From: JAJEAD01 sp965221555
GTDB taxonomy: Bacteria; Pseudomonadota; Gammaproteobacteria; HK1
Direction: 5' to 3'
Assembly: GCA_965221555.1 (NCBI GenBank)
Contig: OZ244895.1
Span: 3,348,001-3,412,000, forward strand
DNA length: 64,000 bases
Part shown: positions 27,370 to 35,689 of the stretch, one piece after another
Numbering within the stretch: the stretch's first letter is position 1
Layout: each line of letters starts with the position of its first letter
Position numbers and translations under genes: made by a program
Notes under the pieces: generated by a model
What the model was told of the DNA's origin: nothing
Databases searched by the model: none
Seen by the model: only the letters and a program-made list of their open reading frames with translations

Positions 27370-27691
27370 TGCCTCACTCCTTTTCAGAATTAATTCCGTA
27401 GGATACAGCGCTAGCTTAAAGCGTTTTATCACAATAATCCAGAGCAAGGCGTCGGCTTGCCCGCTCGCCTGTCGGCAAGGCGGGCGGGCGCGCCGCCGCG
27501 GCAGCCTATTCGTACGGGGACTTCCGACGACCGCCCGGTCTCCCCCGTTCACGGAGGCGCACGCCCATCCGCCGCCGGGCACGGTGTCGAACTCGGGTCG
27601 GGAACGCAGGACGTCAGAGCCCAGGTGCGCTTGCGCGCCCCGGCCCGCAAACGCCCCCGCCTCTGTCGCCTCTCGCGCCTCTCGCGAGTCG
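27370..27691. other. Leader region of the outer-membrane protein gene
   Basis: This 322-bp gap lies between the SDR gene and the barrel-protein gene, both on the minus strand. The 70 bases next to the barrel start are A+T-rich (including TTGTGATAAAACGC on the minus strand) and probably hold its promoter, but no -35/-10 pair with good spacing stands out. The remainder is GC-rich with no coding signal. Confidence 0.4.
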
Positions 27692-28375
27692 CTAGAAGTT
27701 CTCGACCCAGGGCCGGAGTTCGATCTCCCAGGTCCACGCGCTGCGGTGCTGGCGGTGGACATGCAGATAGGTGGCCGCGATCGCATCGGGTTCGAGCCGA
27801 TCATCGGCATCGGTGGCGTTCGTCCCGATTCCGCCGTCGATCACGAAGTGCCCGACGTGGATGTTCCACGGGGCAAGCTCTCGGGCCATGCTCTGCGCCA
27901 GACCACGCAGGCCGAACTTGCCCATGGCGAAGGACGCCGAGCGGGCGTAGCCCTTGACGCTCGCCGAGGCGCCGGTGAAGAGAATGGTGCCGTGCCCCTG
28001 CTCGAGCATCATCGTGGCGGCGGCCCTGCCCACCAGGAAGCCGCCGAAGCAGGTGACCATAAGGCCATTGCGCACCGCCTCGACGTCGAGGTCCACAAGG
28101 GGACCTCGCGCCCGCGCGCTCGGGTTGTACACCACGAGGTCCGGCGTCCCGAAGTCGCGCCGCAATGCCTCGAAGAGGCGATCCACACTCTCGGGGTCGC
28201 TCGCATCGCAAGCGAAGGCGAAGGCCCCCGTTTCTTCCCGCAAGTCATGAAGCTTGTCGACATCGCGAGCGGCGAGCGCAACCCGCATGCCTTGTGCATG
28301 GCACAAACGTGCGAGCGAAGCACTCAAGCCCTTCCCCGCCCCGACGATCAATGCTCGTTCCGTTGATGCGCTCAC
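27692..28375 (-). CDS. Short-chain dehydrogenase/reductase (SDR)
   Basis: 227-residue Rossmann enzyme from GTG 28375 with GGAAGG upstream. The nucleotide-binding motif reads IVGAGKGLSASLA (an altered TGxxxGxG), followed by AARDVDKL, ACDASD and the YNPSA equivalent of NNAG. The usual catalytic Ser-Tyr-Lys region is ILFTGASASVKG ... SASFAMGKFGLRG, where the Tyr of YxxxK is replaced by Phe-Ala (FAMGK). Similar atypical SDRs are annotated only as SDR family proteins. The C-terminal WTWEIELRPWVENF is typical of that atypical group. The substrate is unknown. Confidence 0.85.
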   Translation of the reverse strand: MSASTERALIVGAGKGLSASLARLCHAQGMRVALAARDVDKLHDLREETGAFAFACDASDPESVDRLFEALRRDFGTPDLVVYNPSARARGPLVDLDVEAVRNGLMVTCFGGFLVGRAAATMMLEQGHGTILFTGASASVKGYARSASFAMGKFGLRGLAQSMARELAPWNIHVGHFVIDGGIGTNATDADDRLEPDAIAATYLHVHRQHRSAWTWEIELRPWVENF

Positions 28376-28610
28376 TGCCTGACGCCTTCCACTAATGAAT
28401 GCTTCATTCTTTCGCGTTCGCGCCGCCCGGCGCAAACACCCGATTCGCCGGCCGGCGCCGACCGCCATCACCGCACTGCGTCCGTTGGCCGGCGGTCGCG
28501 CGCACTCCAGCTCGTCCCTGCCGCCCGGCGCCCCTACAATTCCCTGATCGCGCCGTGCATGCGTTACCATTTTGCTCTCGATTCCTGCGAAATCGACGGA
28601 TGTCCAAGCG

Positions 28611-29636
28611 ATGACCGAGAGCGGCGCTCCCCTCGTGGACAAGCGGCAACGCCCGTTGCGCGATCTGCGCATCTCCGTCACGGATCGCTGCAACTTCCGT
28701 TGCACCTACTGCATGCCGAAGGAAGTCTTCGGGGCGAACTATCGCTTCATGAAGCGCGGCGAACTGCTTTCCTTCGAGGAGATCGAGCGTATCGCGCGCA
28801 TTTTCGTGGACGCCGGAGTGGAGAAGATCCGGCTTACCGGGGGCGAGCCGCTCATTCGACGCGACATTCACCAGCTCGTGGCGAAGCTGGCGGCATTGCC
28901 CGGGCTCAAGGATCTGACCCTCACCACCAACGCATCGCTGCTCACCGCGAAACGCGCCCGAGTGCTGCGCGAGTCGGGCCTTCGCCGTCTCACGGTAAGC
29001 CTCGACGCGCTCGACGATGCGACCTTCCACGCCGTAAACGATGTCGCCTTCCCGGTCTCCCGGGTGCTCGATGGCATCGAGAGCGCGGCCGCGGAGGGTC
29101 TTCGCCCCATCAAGGTCAACATGGTGGTGAAGCGAGGCGTCAACGACCATGAGGTGGTGCCGATGGCCCGGCACTTCCGCGGCACCGGCCACATCCTGCG
29201 ATTCATCGAGTTCATGGATGTCGGCACCACCAACGGATGGCGCCTCGACGATGTCGTACCCGCCTCGGAGATCGTCGCCCGCGTGCACGATGCCTTCGAG
29301 ATCGAGCCTCTCCAGGCGCAGTACCGGGGAGAGGTCGCCAAGCGCTGGCGCTACCGTGACGGCGCGGGGGAGATCGGGATCATCTCGTCGGTGAGCGCGC
29401 CCTTCTGCGGCGCCTGCACGAGGGCGCGACTGTCCGCAGAAGGCAAGATGTACACCTGCCTCTTCGCGACGGCCGGCATCGACCTGCGCCGCCTCCTGCG
29501 CGAAGGCGCGAGCGACGAGTACATCGCGGGAGTGCTCGGCGCCCGCTGGACCCGGCGTCAGGACCGTTACTCCGAAATCCGCACCTCAGCCAGCGCCTCC
29601 GCGCCCCGGATCGAAATGTCCTATATCGGCGGCTGA
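28611..29636 (+). CDS. moaA: GTP 3',8-cyclase (molybdenum cofactor biosynthesis)
   Basis: 341-residue radical-SAM enzyme that starts molybdopterin synthesis from GTP. ATG 28611 is preferred over a TTG 13 codons upstream because it gives usual family length. The N-terminal Fe-S motif is CNFRCTYC; IRLTGGEPLIRRDI follows; the C-terminal cluster cysteines are in CGACTRARLS and YTCLF. The protein ends IGG, the conserved C-terminal GG dipeptide. It stands alone here. The molybdenum-dependent formate dehydrogenase at the end of the window would use its product. Confidence 0.96.
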   Translation: MTESGAPLVDKRQRPLRDLRISVTDRCNFRCTYCMPKEVFGANYRFMKRGELLSFEEIERIARIFVDAGVEKIRLTGGEPLIRRDIHQLVAKLAALPGLKDLTLTTNASLLTAKRARVLRESGLRRLTVSLDALDDATFHAVNDVAFPVSRVLDGIESAAAEGLRPIKVNMVVKRGVNDHEVVPMARHFRGTGHILRFIEFMDVGTTNGWRLDDVVPASEIVARVHDAFEIEPLQAQYRGEVAKRWRYRDGAGEIGIISSVSAPFCGACTRARLSAEGKMYTCLFATAGIDLRRLLREGASDEYIAGVLGARWTRRQDRYSEIRTSASASAPRIEMSYIGG

Positions 29637-29700
29637 CGGGCTGCGGGCACCGACCCGCCGAGACCACCCGCCGTCGCGTCATCATGAGGGACTCCAAGCG

Positions 29701-32382
29701 ATGAAGGAAAGCGACGAAGGGGCGCTCCAACGCACCGAGCTCCACCCCTGGCATGTCGGGCAGGGCGCAAGGATGGTGCCCTTTGCCGGATTCGAGATGC
29801 CGGTCCAGTACCGCACCGGCATCATCGGCGAGCATCTCGCCACCCGTCGCGGCGCCGGGCTCTTCGACGTCTCTCATATGGGCCGCTTCGAGATCACCGG
29901 AACCGGCGCCGAGGCCTTCCTGCAGAGCACCCTCACCAACAACGCGCGGGCGCTGGAAGCCGGGCACGCCCAGTACACCTTCCTTGCCAACCGCGACGGC
30001 GGGGCGATCGACGACGCCTACCTTTACCGCCTCGACGCCCACCGCTTTCTGCTCGTGGTCAACGCGGACAACCGCGCCAAGGACTGGGACTGGCTCTCGG
30101 CGCGGGTTGGCGCACAGTGCGAAATGGCCGACCGCAGCGAAGAAGTGTGCATGCTGGCGCTCCAGGGGCCGGGCGCGGAAGTCATCGCCGAGAGTGTGTT
30201 CGGCGCGGGGTCACTGCCCGAGAACAAGCGCAACCGGCTCTCGAGCGTGCGCTTCGAAGGCCGTGAAATGACACTCTCGCGGACCGGGTACACCGGTGAG
30301 AGCATCTGCTTCGAGCTCTTCCCGCCCCGAGAGCGGACGCTCGCGCTGTGGTCGCGAATGGTGGAGCTCGGAGCCATCCCGGCGGGCCTCGGGGCGCGCG
30401 ACTCGCTGCGCCTGGAGGCCGGCTTGCCCCTCTACGGACACGAGCTCGGCATCGATCTCGAAGGCCGGGACATTCCCATCTTCGCGAACTCGCTGGCGAG
30501 GTTCGCGGTGCGCACCGCGAGCGACGAAAGCTATCCGGGGAGCGAGGCGCTGGCGCGGCAACGCGAGCAGTACGTGCGTATCCGCCGTGGCGAACTCGCA
30601 GGTCCCGAGGCGGACCTGCTCCCGCGGCTCGTGCAGCCCATCGCCTCCTTCGGCAGCCGCCGCCCTCTGCGCGCCGGCTACGCGCTCCGCCACGAGGGCG
30701 AAGCGGTGGGCTACGTGACCTCCGGCACCACCGTGCCCTATTGCGCCTTCAACGGTGACGGAGTCGACGCGTCGCCATCGGACGCCCACGAGCTTCGCCC
30801 CATCGGGCTCGCGCTGATGGACAACCGGCTGCGATACCGCAGCGATCGTCCAATCGTGCTCCAGGCGAGCGACGAGCGCGGCCGCAGCTTCGAGGTGGAG
30901 GTGGTGGAGCGCAATGCGTGGCCCGCCGCACCGTACACGCGTCCCTATCCCGGCTTTGAAGCGCCGTCTTCCCCGCCTCTCCTCGCGCCGGATACGGCGA
31001 GGTCACAGGCGGCGCGCCTCAATGCCCGCGCGCGCGCCAATCATCGATGGCGGCGCGAAGAGTGCATCAATCTCATCCCCTCGGAACAGGGCACCTCGGC
31101 CTACGTTGATGCGCTGTGCACCAGCGATCCGTCGGGACGCTACAACGAACACAACCGCCTCCGGGCCTTCGGACCCAACGCCCCTGAAGTGCGCTACTAC
31201 AAGGGAACCGCCTTCATCATGGAGTGCGAGGAAGAGCTGAAGGCGGCGCTGCGAACCTTCTTCGGATGCACCCAGGCGGAAACGCGTCCCATCAGCGGAC
31301 AGATGGCGAACGACATCGTGTACGACGCCCTCGTTCAGTTCCGCAACCGGTTCCGAGGCGCCCGCCCCAGGGAATCGCTCGGCCCGGTGCTCGTCCACGA
31401 TCTCAACAAGGGTGGCCACCTGAGCGCGCAGGTACCGGGCGCCCTGAAGAACTACGTCGCGATCGACGCGCGGACGGAGCGCCCGGCGGCGATCCACTTC
31501 CCGATCCTCCGCGAGGATCCCCACCGCGTCGATGTGGCGGCCACCCTGGCCCTCATCGAGAGCACACGCCCCGATCTGATCGTGTTCGGCCGCAGCGTGA
31601 TCATCTACCCGGAACCGGTCCGGGAGGTTGCGGACTTCGTTCACCGGCACTTTGGTCGGGACAATCCCGATCGCCCCCTTCTCATGTACGATGGCGCACA
31701 CGTACTCGGCCTGCTCGGTCACCATTTCCAGGACCCGCTCGCCGAGGGCGCCGATGTGGTCACCGGCTCGACTCACAAATCCTTCTTCGGGCCGCAGCGA
31801 GGGGTGATTCTGAGCAACATCTCGCCCGGCTCGGAGTTCGAGGGACTCTGGCGCCACATCGAATCGCGGACCTTCCCCGGCCACGTGAGCAACCACCATC
31901 TCGGCACCCTGCTGGGGCTGCTCGGCGCCACCTACGAAATGATCGAATTCAAAGAGTCCTACCCGCCTCGCGTGATCGCAAACGCCAAGGCCTTCGCGCG
32001 CGCGCTGCGCGATGAGGGCCTGGTGCTCGAAGGCGATCCGGCGCTCGGATTCAGCGCGACGCACCAGGTGCTGCTGCGCGGCGCCCGCGCCCGAGGGGAG
32101 CATCTCGCCTCCCGGCTCGAACACAACCACGTCATCACCAACCCGCAGGCCTTCCACGACGACCCGAGCTTCGCGGCCGCGAGCGGGGTGCGCATGGGCG
32201 TTCAGGAGATGACGCGCTACGGCATGGAGGCGGGCGACTTCGCCGCGCTTGCCCACCTTCTCGCCGAGATCGTCCGGGAGACTGACGCCAGGCCCTCCGA
32301 TCGGTGGCGCGAGCAGGTACACGCCCTGCGAAGCGGGTTCCGCGAGATGCGTTTCTGCTTTCCGGCGGACCTCGCGCCATGA
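29701..32382 (+). CDS. Fusion of aminomethyltransferase (GcvT) and SHMT-like domains
   Basis: 893-residue two-domain enzyme. Residues about 10-410 are a GcvT-type tetrahydrofolate-dependent aminomethyltransferase: GARMVPFAGFEMPVQY, GLFDVSHMGRFEITG, GYTGESICFELF, LRLEAGLPLYGHEL and the GYALRHEGEAVGYVTSGT barrel. Residues about 440-880 are a divergent serine hydroxymethyltransferase-like PLP domain: NLIPSEQGTS, GRYNEHNRLRAFGPN, RPISGQMANDIVYD, DGAHVLGL and the PLP lysine Lys693 in GSTHKSFFGPQRG. The frame is continuous through the junction. The arrangement suggests one-carbon transfer from a methylamine-type substrate to an amino acid via folate. That is inference. The DUF1028 gene overlaps its stop codon. 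Confidence 0.9.
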   Translation: MKESDEGALQRTELHPWHVGQGARMVPFAGFEMPVQYRTGIIGEHLATRRGAGLFDVSHMGRFEITGTGAEAFLQSTLTNNARALEAGHAQYTFLANRDGGAIDDAYLYRLDAHRFLLVVNADNRAKDWDWLSARVGAQCEMADRSEEVCMLALQGPGAEVIAESVFGAGSLPENKRNRLSSVRFEGREMTLSRTGYTGESICFELFPPRERTLALWSRMVELGAIPAGLGARDSLRLEAGLPLYGHELGIDLEGRDIPIFANSLARFAVRTASDESYPGSEALARQREQYVRIRRGELAGPEADLLPRLVQPIASFGSRRPLRAGYALRHEGEAVGYVTSGTTVPYCAFNGDGVDASPSDAHELRPIGLALMDNRLRYRSDRPIVLQASDERGRSFEVEVVERNAWPAAPYTRPYPGFEAPSSPPLLAPDTARSQAARLNARARANHRWRREECINLIPSEQGTSAYVDALCTSDPSGRYNEHNRLRAFGPNAPEVRYYKGTAFIMECEEELKAALRTFFGCTQAETRPISGQMANDIVYDALVQFRNRFRGARPRESLGPVLVHDLNKGGHLSAQVPGALKNYVAIDARTERPAAIHFPILREDPHRVDVAATLALIESTRPDLIVFGRSVIIYPEPVREVADFVHRHFGRDNPDRPLLMYDGAHVLGLLGHHFQDPLAEGADVVTGSTHKSFFGPQRGVILSNISPGSEFEGLWRHIESRTFPGHVSNHHLGTLLGLLGATYEMIEFKESYPPRVIANAKAFARALRDEGLVLEGDPALGFSATHQVLLRGARARGEHLASRLEHNHVITNPQAFHDDPSFAAASGVRMGVQEMTRYGMEAGDFAALAHLLAEIVRETDARPSDRWREQVHALRSGFREMRFCFPADLAP

Positions 32383-33053
32383 CCTTCTCCCTGCTCGGGC
32401 GCTGCCGGCGAAGCGGCGAGTTCGGAGTGGTGGTGACCTCGTCCAGCCCGTGCGTGGCAAGCCGCTGCGCGTGGGTGCGGGCGGGAGCGGGAGCGGTGGC
32501 GAGCCAGAACATCACCAATCCCGCGCTCGGCGAACTCGGCCTCTCGCTGCTCGCGCGGGGTCTCGACGCGGCGCGGGTACGGGACATGCTCGTTCAGGCG
32601 GACGCCCACCCGGAGTACCGGCAGCTCACGGTATTGGGAGCACAAGGCGCAGGCGCCCACCACAGCGGGGCCCTCACGCTCGGAACCCAGGCGACCGCGA
32701 CGGGCGAAGACTGCATCGCCGCGGGGAACATCCTCGCCTCGCCGGGGGTGCCACCGGCGATGTGCGACGCGTTCTCGCGCCTTCCCGACGCAAGTCTCAC
32801 CGAGCGCCTTCTCGCCGCCCTGGAAGCGGGCGAGCGAGCGGGGGGAGAGGAGGGACCGGTCCGATCCGCCGGCCTCGTGGTGGTGGATACGCTGGTATGG
32901 CCCACGGTGGATCTCCGGGTGGACTGGCACGACACGCCCATCGCGGAGCTGAGACGGGTATGGGAGGTCTACGGCCCCCAGGCCGCCGACTATCGCCAGC
33001 GGGCTGTCGACCCCAGCCTGGCGCCCTCCTTCGGCGTCCCCGGCGATCCTTGA
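32379..33053 (+). CDS. DUF1028 (Ntn-hydrolase-like) protein
   Basis: 224-residue protein from the ATG that overlaps the upstream stop codon as ATGA, so it is translationally coupled to the GcvT-SHMT fusion. The N-terminus TFSLLGRCRRSGEFGVVVTSSSP and the later VRAGAGAVASQNITNP and GEDCIAAGNILA regions are family features of DUF1028, whose fold is of the N-terminal-nucleophile hydrolase type. The second residue is Thr, a possible nucleophile once the Met is removed. The function is unknown; coupling implies a step in the same pathway. The stop codon coincides with the end of a repeat element. Confidence 0.85.
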   Translation: MTFSLLGRCRRSGEFGVVVTSSSPCVASRCAWVRAGAGAVASQNITNPALGELGLSLLARGLDAARVRDMLVQADAHPEYRQLTVLGAQGAGAHHSGALTLGTQATATGEDCIAAGNILASPGVPPAMCDAFSRLPDASLTERLLAALEAGERAGGEEGPVRSAGLVVVDTLVWPTVDLRVDWHDTPIAELRRVWEVYGPQAADYRQRAVDPSLAPSFGVPGDP

Positions 33054-33347
33054 GCCCGCAGGCTCGCGCGGGTTTCCCGCCGCGGACGCCACTATGCTCG
33101 CAGTTGCGGGTCCTTCTGCGTCGCGCCGCGACGCATTCGCGTCGGCTACCCGCATCGCTGCACAGTCCCGGGGTGGGGCTTTCCCGCCGGGCAGGACATC
33201 CGTGGCTTGACCGCTCGCCGGTGCGCCCACACCACCGGCGCTTCGTCTGTTCCCGGCTCGCCGGTGCGCGTCTTTCGGTCCGTGCGCCCCACTATCTCGG
33301 CATCTTGGCGCCCAAAGCGGCCGAAGATCGGTGAAGTTTCCGGGGCT
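33053..33347 (+). repeat. Interspersed repeat copy C (long, subfamily II)
   Basis: A longer copy (about 295 bp). The left end AGCCCGC begins in the TGA stop codon of the DUF1028 gene; CCCGCCGCGGACGCC follows. The middle has CTTCGTCTGTTCCCGGCTCG, shared with the copy at 55.4 kb. The right arm reads CATCTTGGCGCCCAAAGCGG, then GATCGGTGAAGTTTCCGGGG. About 110 bp in the middle are extra relative to the other copies. It occupies nearly the whole gap before the DUF1820 gene. Confidence 0.75.
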
Positions 33348-33438
33348 GCTCGCCGGTGCGCGTCGGTCCGCGTTGCCGGCCGATCCAATTGCCCTATAAT
33401 CGCGCGCACCCTCGCGGAAAGCCGGTGTCCACCACGCC

Positions 33439-33792
33439 ATGGCGTCGAAGAAGCGCACCTACCGGGTCGTCTTTCACAACCAGGGAAAGGTCTACGAGCT
33501 GTACGCGCGAAGCGTGAGTCACAGCGAGATGTACGGCTTCCTGGAGATCGGTGACCTGATTTTCGGTGAGCGCACCGCCATCCTCGTCGACCCTTCCGAG
33601 GAGAAGCTGAAGAACGAGTTCGCGGGCGTCGAGCGCACTTACGTGCCGATTCACTCCGTGATTCGGGTGGACCAGGTCGACAAGTCGGGCGCCAACAAGG
33701 TGCATTCGGCGGGCGAGAGCACGAGCAACATCGCGCACTTTCCGATGCCCTACGCGCCCCCGGGTCGGGACCCCGGCACCGGAAAGACCTGA
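33439..33792 (+). CDS. DUF1820 family protein
   Basis: 117-residue protein with the DUF1820 pattern YRVVFHNQGKVYELYARSV, followed by YGFLEIGDLIFGE and VDPSEEKLKNEFAGVERTYVPIHSVIRVD. The family is small, cytoplasmic and found mainly in gammaproteobacteria; no function is established. The poorly conserved C-terminus is proline-rich. It converges on coq7. Confidence 0.88.
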   Translation: MASKKRTYRVVFHNQGKVYELYARSVSHSEMYGFLEIGDLIFGERTAILVDPSEEKLKNEFAGVERTYVPIHSVIRVDQVDKSGANKVHSAGESTSNIAHFPMPYAPPGRDPGTGKT

Positions 33793-33842
33793 ACGCGTCA
33801 TCGGGCGCTGGGCGGGCGGCGCGTCTCGCGTCGCACGGGGGT

Positions 33843-33870
33843 ACCCGCGAATCGGTGTGTTGTCGCGGGT
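33843..33870. repeat. Stem-loop between convergent genes, possibly a decayed repeat arm
   Basis: ACCCGCGA (33843-33850) pairs perfectly with TCGCGGGT (33863-33870). It lies between the DUF1820 and coq7 stop codons and may act as a bidirectional terminator, although no T-run follows. The GAATCGGTG in it and the closing GCGGGT resemble the right arm of the interspersed repeat, so it may be a degenerate copy. Confidence 0.4.
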
Positions 33871-34526
33871 CAGATCCGGTACGCGGTGGTGGTCATGACA
33901 CGGGACAGGCAGCGCATCGCCGCGCGCACCGGGGCGGGCAGCCGGGTCGCGCCCGAGGCGAGCGCCGCGCTCGCATGGGCCGCCTCGTCGCGTCGCATGA
34001 CGGCGAGAATGGCGCGGCTCTTCGCGTCGCGTTCCGGAAGGCGGTCGAGGTGGTCGTCGAGATGCGCGACGACCTGCCGCTCGGTCTCGGCGAGAAAGCC
34101 CAGACTCACCCGGTCGCCGGCGGCTCCGGCCACGGCTCCGAACAGAAAGGACCCGAGATACCACAGCCCCCCGAGGCGGCTGGTCCGGGAACCGAGCTCC
34201 TCCACCCGCGCCCCGCACCAGTCGAGGTGGTCGTTCTCCTCCTCGGCGGCGTGCAGGAGAGTGCTTCGAACATCGCGGGACCGAGCGCCGAGCGCCTGTC
34301 CGTGATACAGGGCCTGAGCGGCGACCTCGCCGGCGTGGTTCACCCGCATCAGAGCGGCGGAGCGGCGGCGCTCCGCGTCTTCCAGCGGCGGCACAGGGTC
34401 CGCCACCGCGGCCGCGGGATTCGGGCGCGCGGGAGACCGCACCGCGGGCCGCGTGGCGCGCAAGGCCCGGTCGAGTTCCATGCACACCTGGTCGAGCACG
34501 GTGTAGCGGCGCGCCGTACCGCTCAT
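33870..34526 (-). CDS. coq7: Demethoxyubiquinone hydroxylase Coq7/UbiF-type
   Basis: 218-residue di-iron monooxygenase of the penultimate ubiquinone step (C6 hydroxylation). Iron-ligand motifs of the ferritin-like fold are visible: MRVNHAGEVAAQALYHGQAL, HAAEEENDHLDWC, FLAETERQVVAHLDDHLDRL and MRRDEAAHA. An N-terminal extension of about 45 residues is poorly conserved. AAGGAGG lies upstream of the ATG. This is the non-flavin alternative to UbiF found in many proteobacteria, and it complements ubiA and ubiK in the window. Confidence 0.95.
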   Translation of the reverse strand: MSGTARRYTVLDQVCMELDRALRATRPAVRSPARPNPAAAVADPVPPLEDAERRRSAALMRVNHAGEVAAQALYHGQALGARSRDVRSTLLHAAEEENDHLDWCGARVEELGSRTSRLGGLWYLGSFLFGAVAGAAGDRVSLGFLAETERQVVAHLDDHLDRLPERDAKSRAILAVMRRDEAAHASAALASGATRLPAPVRAAMRCLSRVMTTTAYRI

Positions 34527-34620
34527 GTTTCCCGCCTCCTTCGCCGTTTCTCACGCCATTAGACGCGAGACCGCGGCGCTTTGCACGAGCGTGCCCCGGG
34601 GGAGCGAGGCGAGCGGCACG

Positions 34621-34650
34621 TTGACAGCTCCGCGGGGCCTTGAGTAGGAT
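34621..34650 (+). promoter_or_regulatory. Sigma-70 promoter of rplM-rpsI
   Basis: A perfect -35 TTGACA (34621-34626), an 18-base spacer and a -10 TAGGAT (34645-34650) precede rplM. About 70 bases of leader follow before the GTG start; it contains a run of six T residues and could fold, and it might carry an L13 autoregulatory leader, but I cannot confirm that. Confidence 0.75.
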
Positions 34651-34724
34651 GCGCACCCTTTTTTCGGGCATTCGGGCGCCGTTTTCAGCAAGTTGCGGCG
34701 CATCGGAAGCTCACGGGGTCACAG

Positions 34725-35153
34725 GTGAAGACATTCAGCGCCAGATCCGAGACCGTGGAACGCGAGTGGTACGTGGTGGATGCGGCGGAAAAGCCGCTCG
34801 GCCGACTCGCGAGCGTGGTGGCGCAACGCCTGCGGGGCAAGCACAAGCCGGTGTACACCCCCCATGTGGATACCGGTGACTACATCGTGGTGGTGAACGC
34901 GTCGCGGGTCGCGGTGACCGGCCGCAAGCTCACCGACAAGCTCTACCATCGCCACTCCGGCTATCCGGGCGGGATCCGCTCGGTAACCCTGGAGCACATG
35001 CTCGAGAAGCACCCGACACGGGTCATCGAGCACGCGGTGCGGGGCATGCTGCCGAAGGGCCCGCTGGGACGGGCGATGTTCCGCAAGCTGCGCGTCTACC
35101 CGGATGCGCGCCATCGGCACAGCGCCCAGCAGCCCAGAACCCTGAACATATGA
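34725..35153 (+). CDS. rplM: 50S ribosomal protein L13
   Basis: 142-residue ribosomal protein, the usual length, starting at GTG. The sequence KTFSARSETVEREWYVVDAA, GRLASVVAQRLRGKHKP, YTPHVDTGDYIVVVNA and LPKGPLGRAMFRKLRVY is highly conserved. Its TGA is overlapped by an ATG (35150) of the following frame, and rpsI starts 11 bp later. The leader carries a strong promoter. Confidence 0.98.
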   Translation: MKTFSARSETVEREWYVVDAAEKPLGRLASVVAQRLRGKHKPVYTPHVDTGDYIVVVNASRVAVTGRKLTDKLYHRHSGYPGGIRSVTLEHMLEKHPTRVIEHAVRGMLPKGPLGRAMFRKLRVYPDARHRHSAQQPRTLNI

Positions 35154-35164
35154 GGCCATTCCCC

Positions 35165-35557
35165 ATGCCGGGCAACACCCATTACAGCACCGGGCGCCGC
35201 AAGACCTCCGCCGCGCGCGTGTATCTGCGACCCGGAAACGGACGGATACTGGTCAACCGCCGCCCCCTCGACGAGTACTTCGGACGCGAGACGGCCCGCA
35301 TGGTCGTGCGGCAACCTCTGGAGTCGACCGACATGCTCGACAAGGTGGACCTCGACATCCGGGTGAGCGGCGGGGGCGGCAGCGGACAGGCCGGCGCCAT
35401 TCGCCACGGCATCACCCGGGCCTTGATCGGCTACGACGAGGCGCTGCGCGGAACCCTGCGCCGGGCCGGCTTCGTCACCCGGGACGCGCGCGAGGTGGAA
35501 CGCAAGAAGGTCGGGCTGCACAAGGCGCGCAAGCGGCCCCAGTACTCGAAGCGCTAA
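35165..35557 (+). CDS. rpsI: 30S ribosomal protein S9
   Basis: 130-residue ribosomal protein, the same length as in E. coli. ATG 35165 was chosen over the ATG overlapping the rplM stop because GAGG precedes it and the length fits. The conserved parts are HYSTGRRKTSAARVYLRPG, GSGQAGAIRHGITRAL and the basic tail KARKRPQYSKR that reaches the ribosomal P site. Confidence 0.98.
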   Translation: MPGNTHYSTGRRKTSAARVYLRPGNGRILVNRRPLDEYFGRETARMVVRQPLESTDMLDKVDLDIRVSGGGGSGQAGAIRHGITRALIGYDEALRGTLRRAGFVTRDAREVERKKVGLHKARKRPQYSKR

Positions 35558-35574
35558 GCTTTTCGGATTCCTCC

Positions 35575-35648
35575 TGGGGGATCGTCTAACGGTAGGACAG
35601 CGGACTCTGACTCCGCCAGTCTAGGTTCGAATCCTAGTCCCCCAGCCA
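35575..35648 (+). tRNA. tRNA-Gln (anticodon CTG)
   Basis: A full cloverleaf is visible. The acceptor stem TGGGGGA pairs with TCCCCCA (first pair T-A, as is usual for tRNA-Gln), the discriminator is G and CCA is encoded. The anticodon stem is GCGGA/TCCGC around loop CTCTGAC, giving anticodon CTG for CAG codons. The T loop reads GGTTCGAATCC. It lies 17 bp after rpsI and may share its transcript. Confidence 0.96.
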
Positions 35649-35689
35649 TCCTCCTGCCCGCTCCTCCGGCCGCCCCCGGATACCTCCCC

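Noticed and set aside
33843..33870. Classical rho-independent terminator
   Set aside because: The stem is good but there is no T-run on either strand, so it is listed only as a stem-loop.
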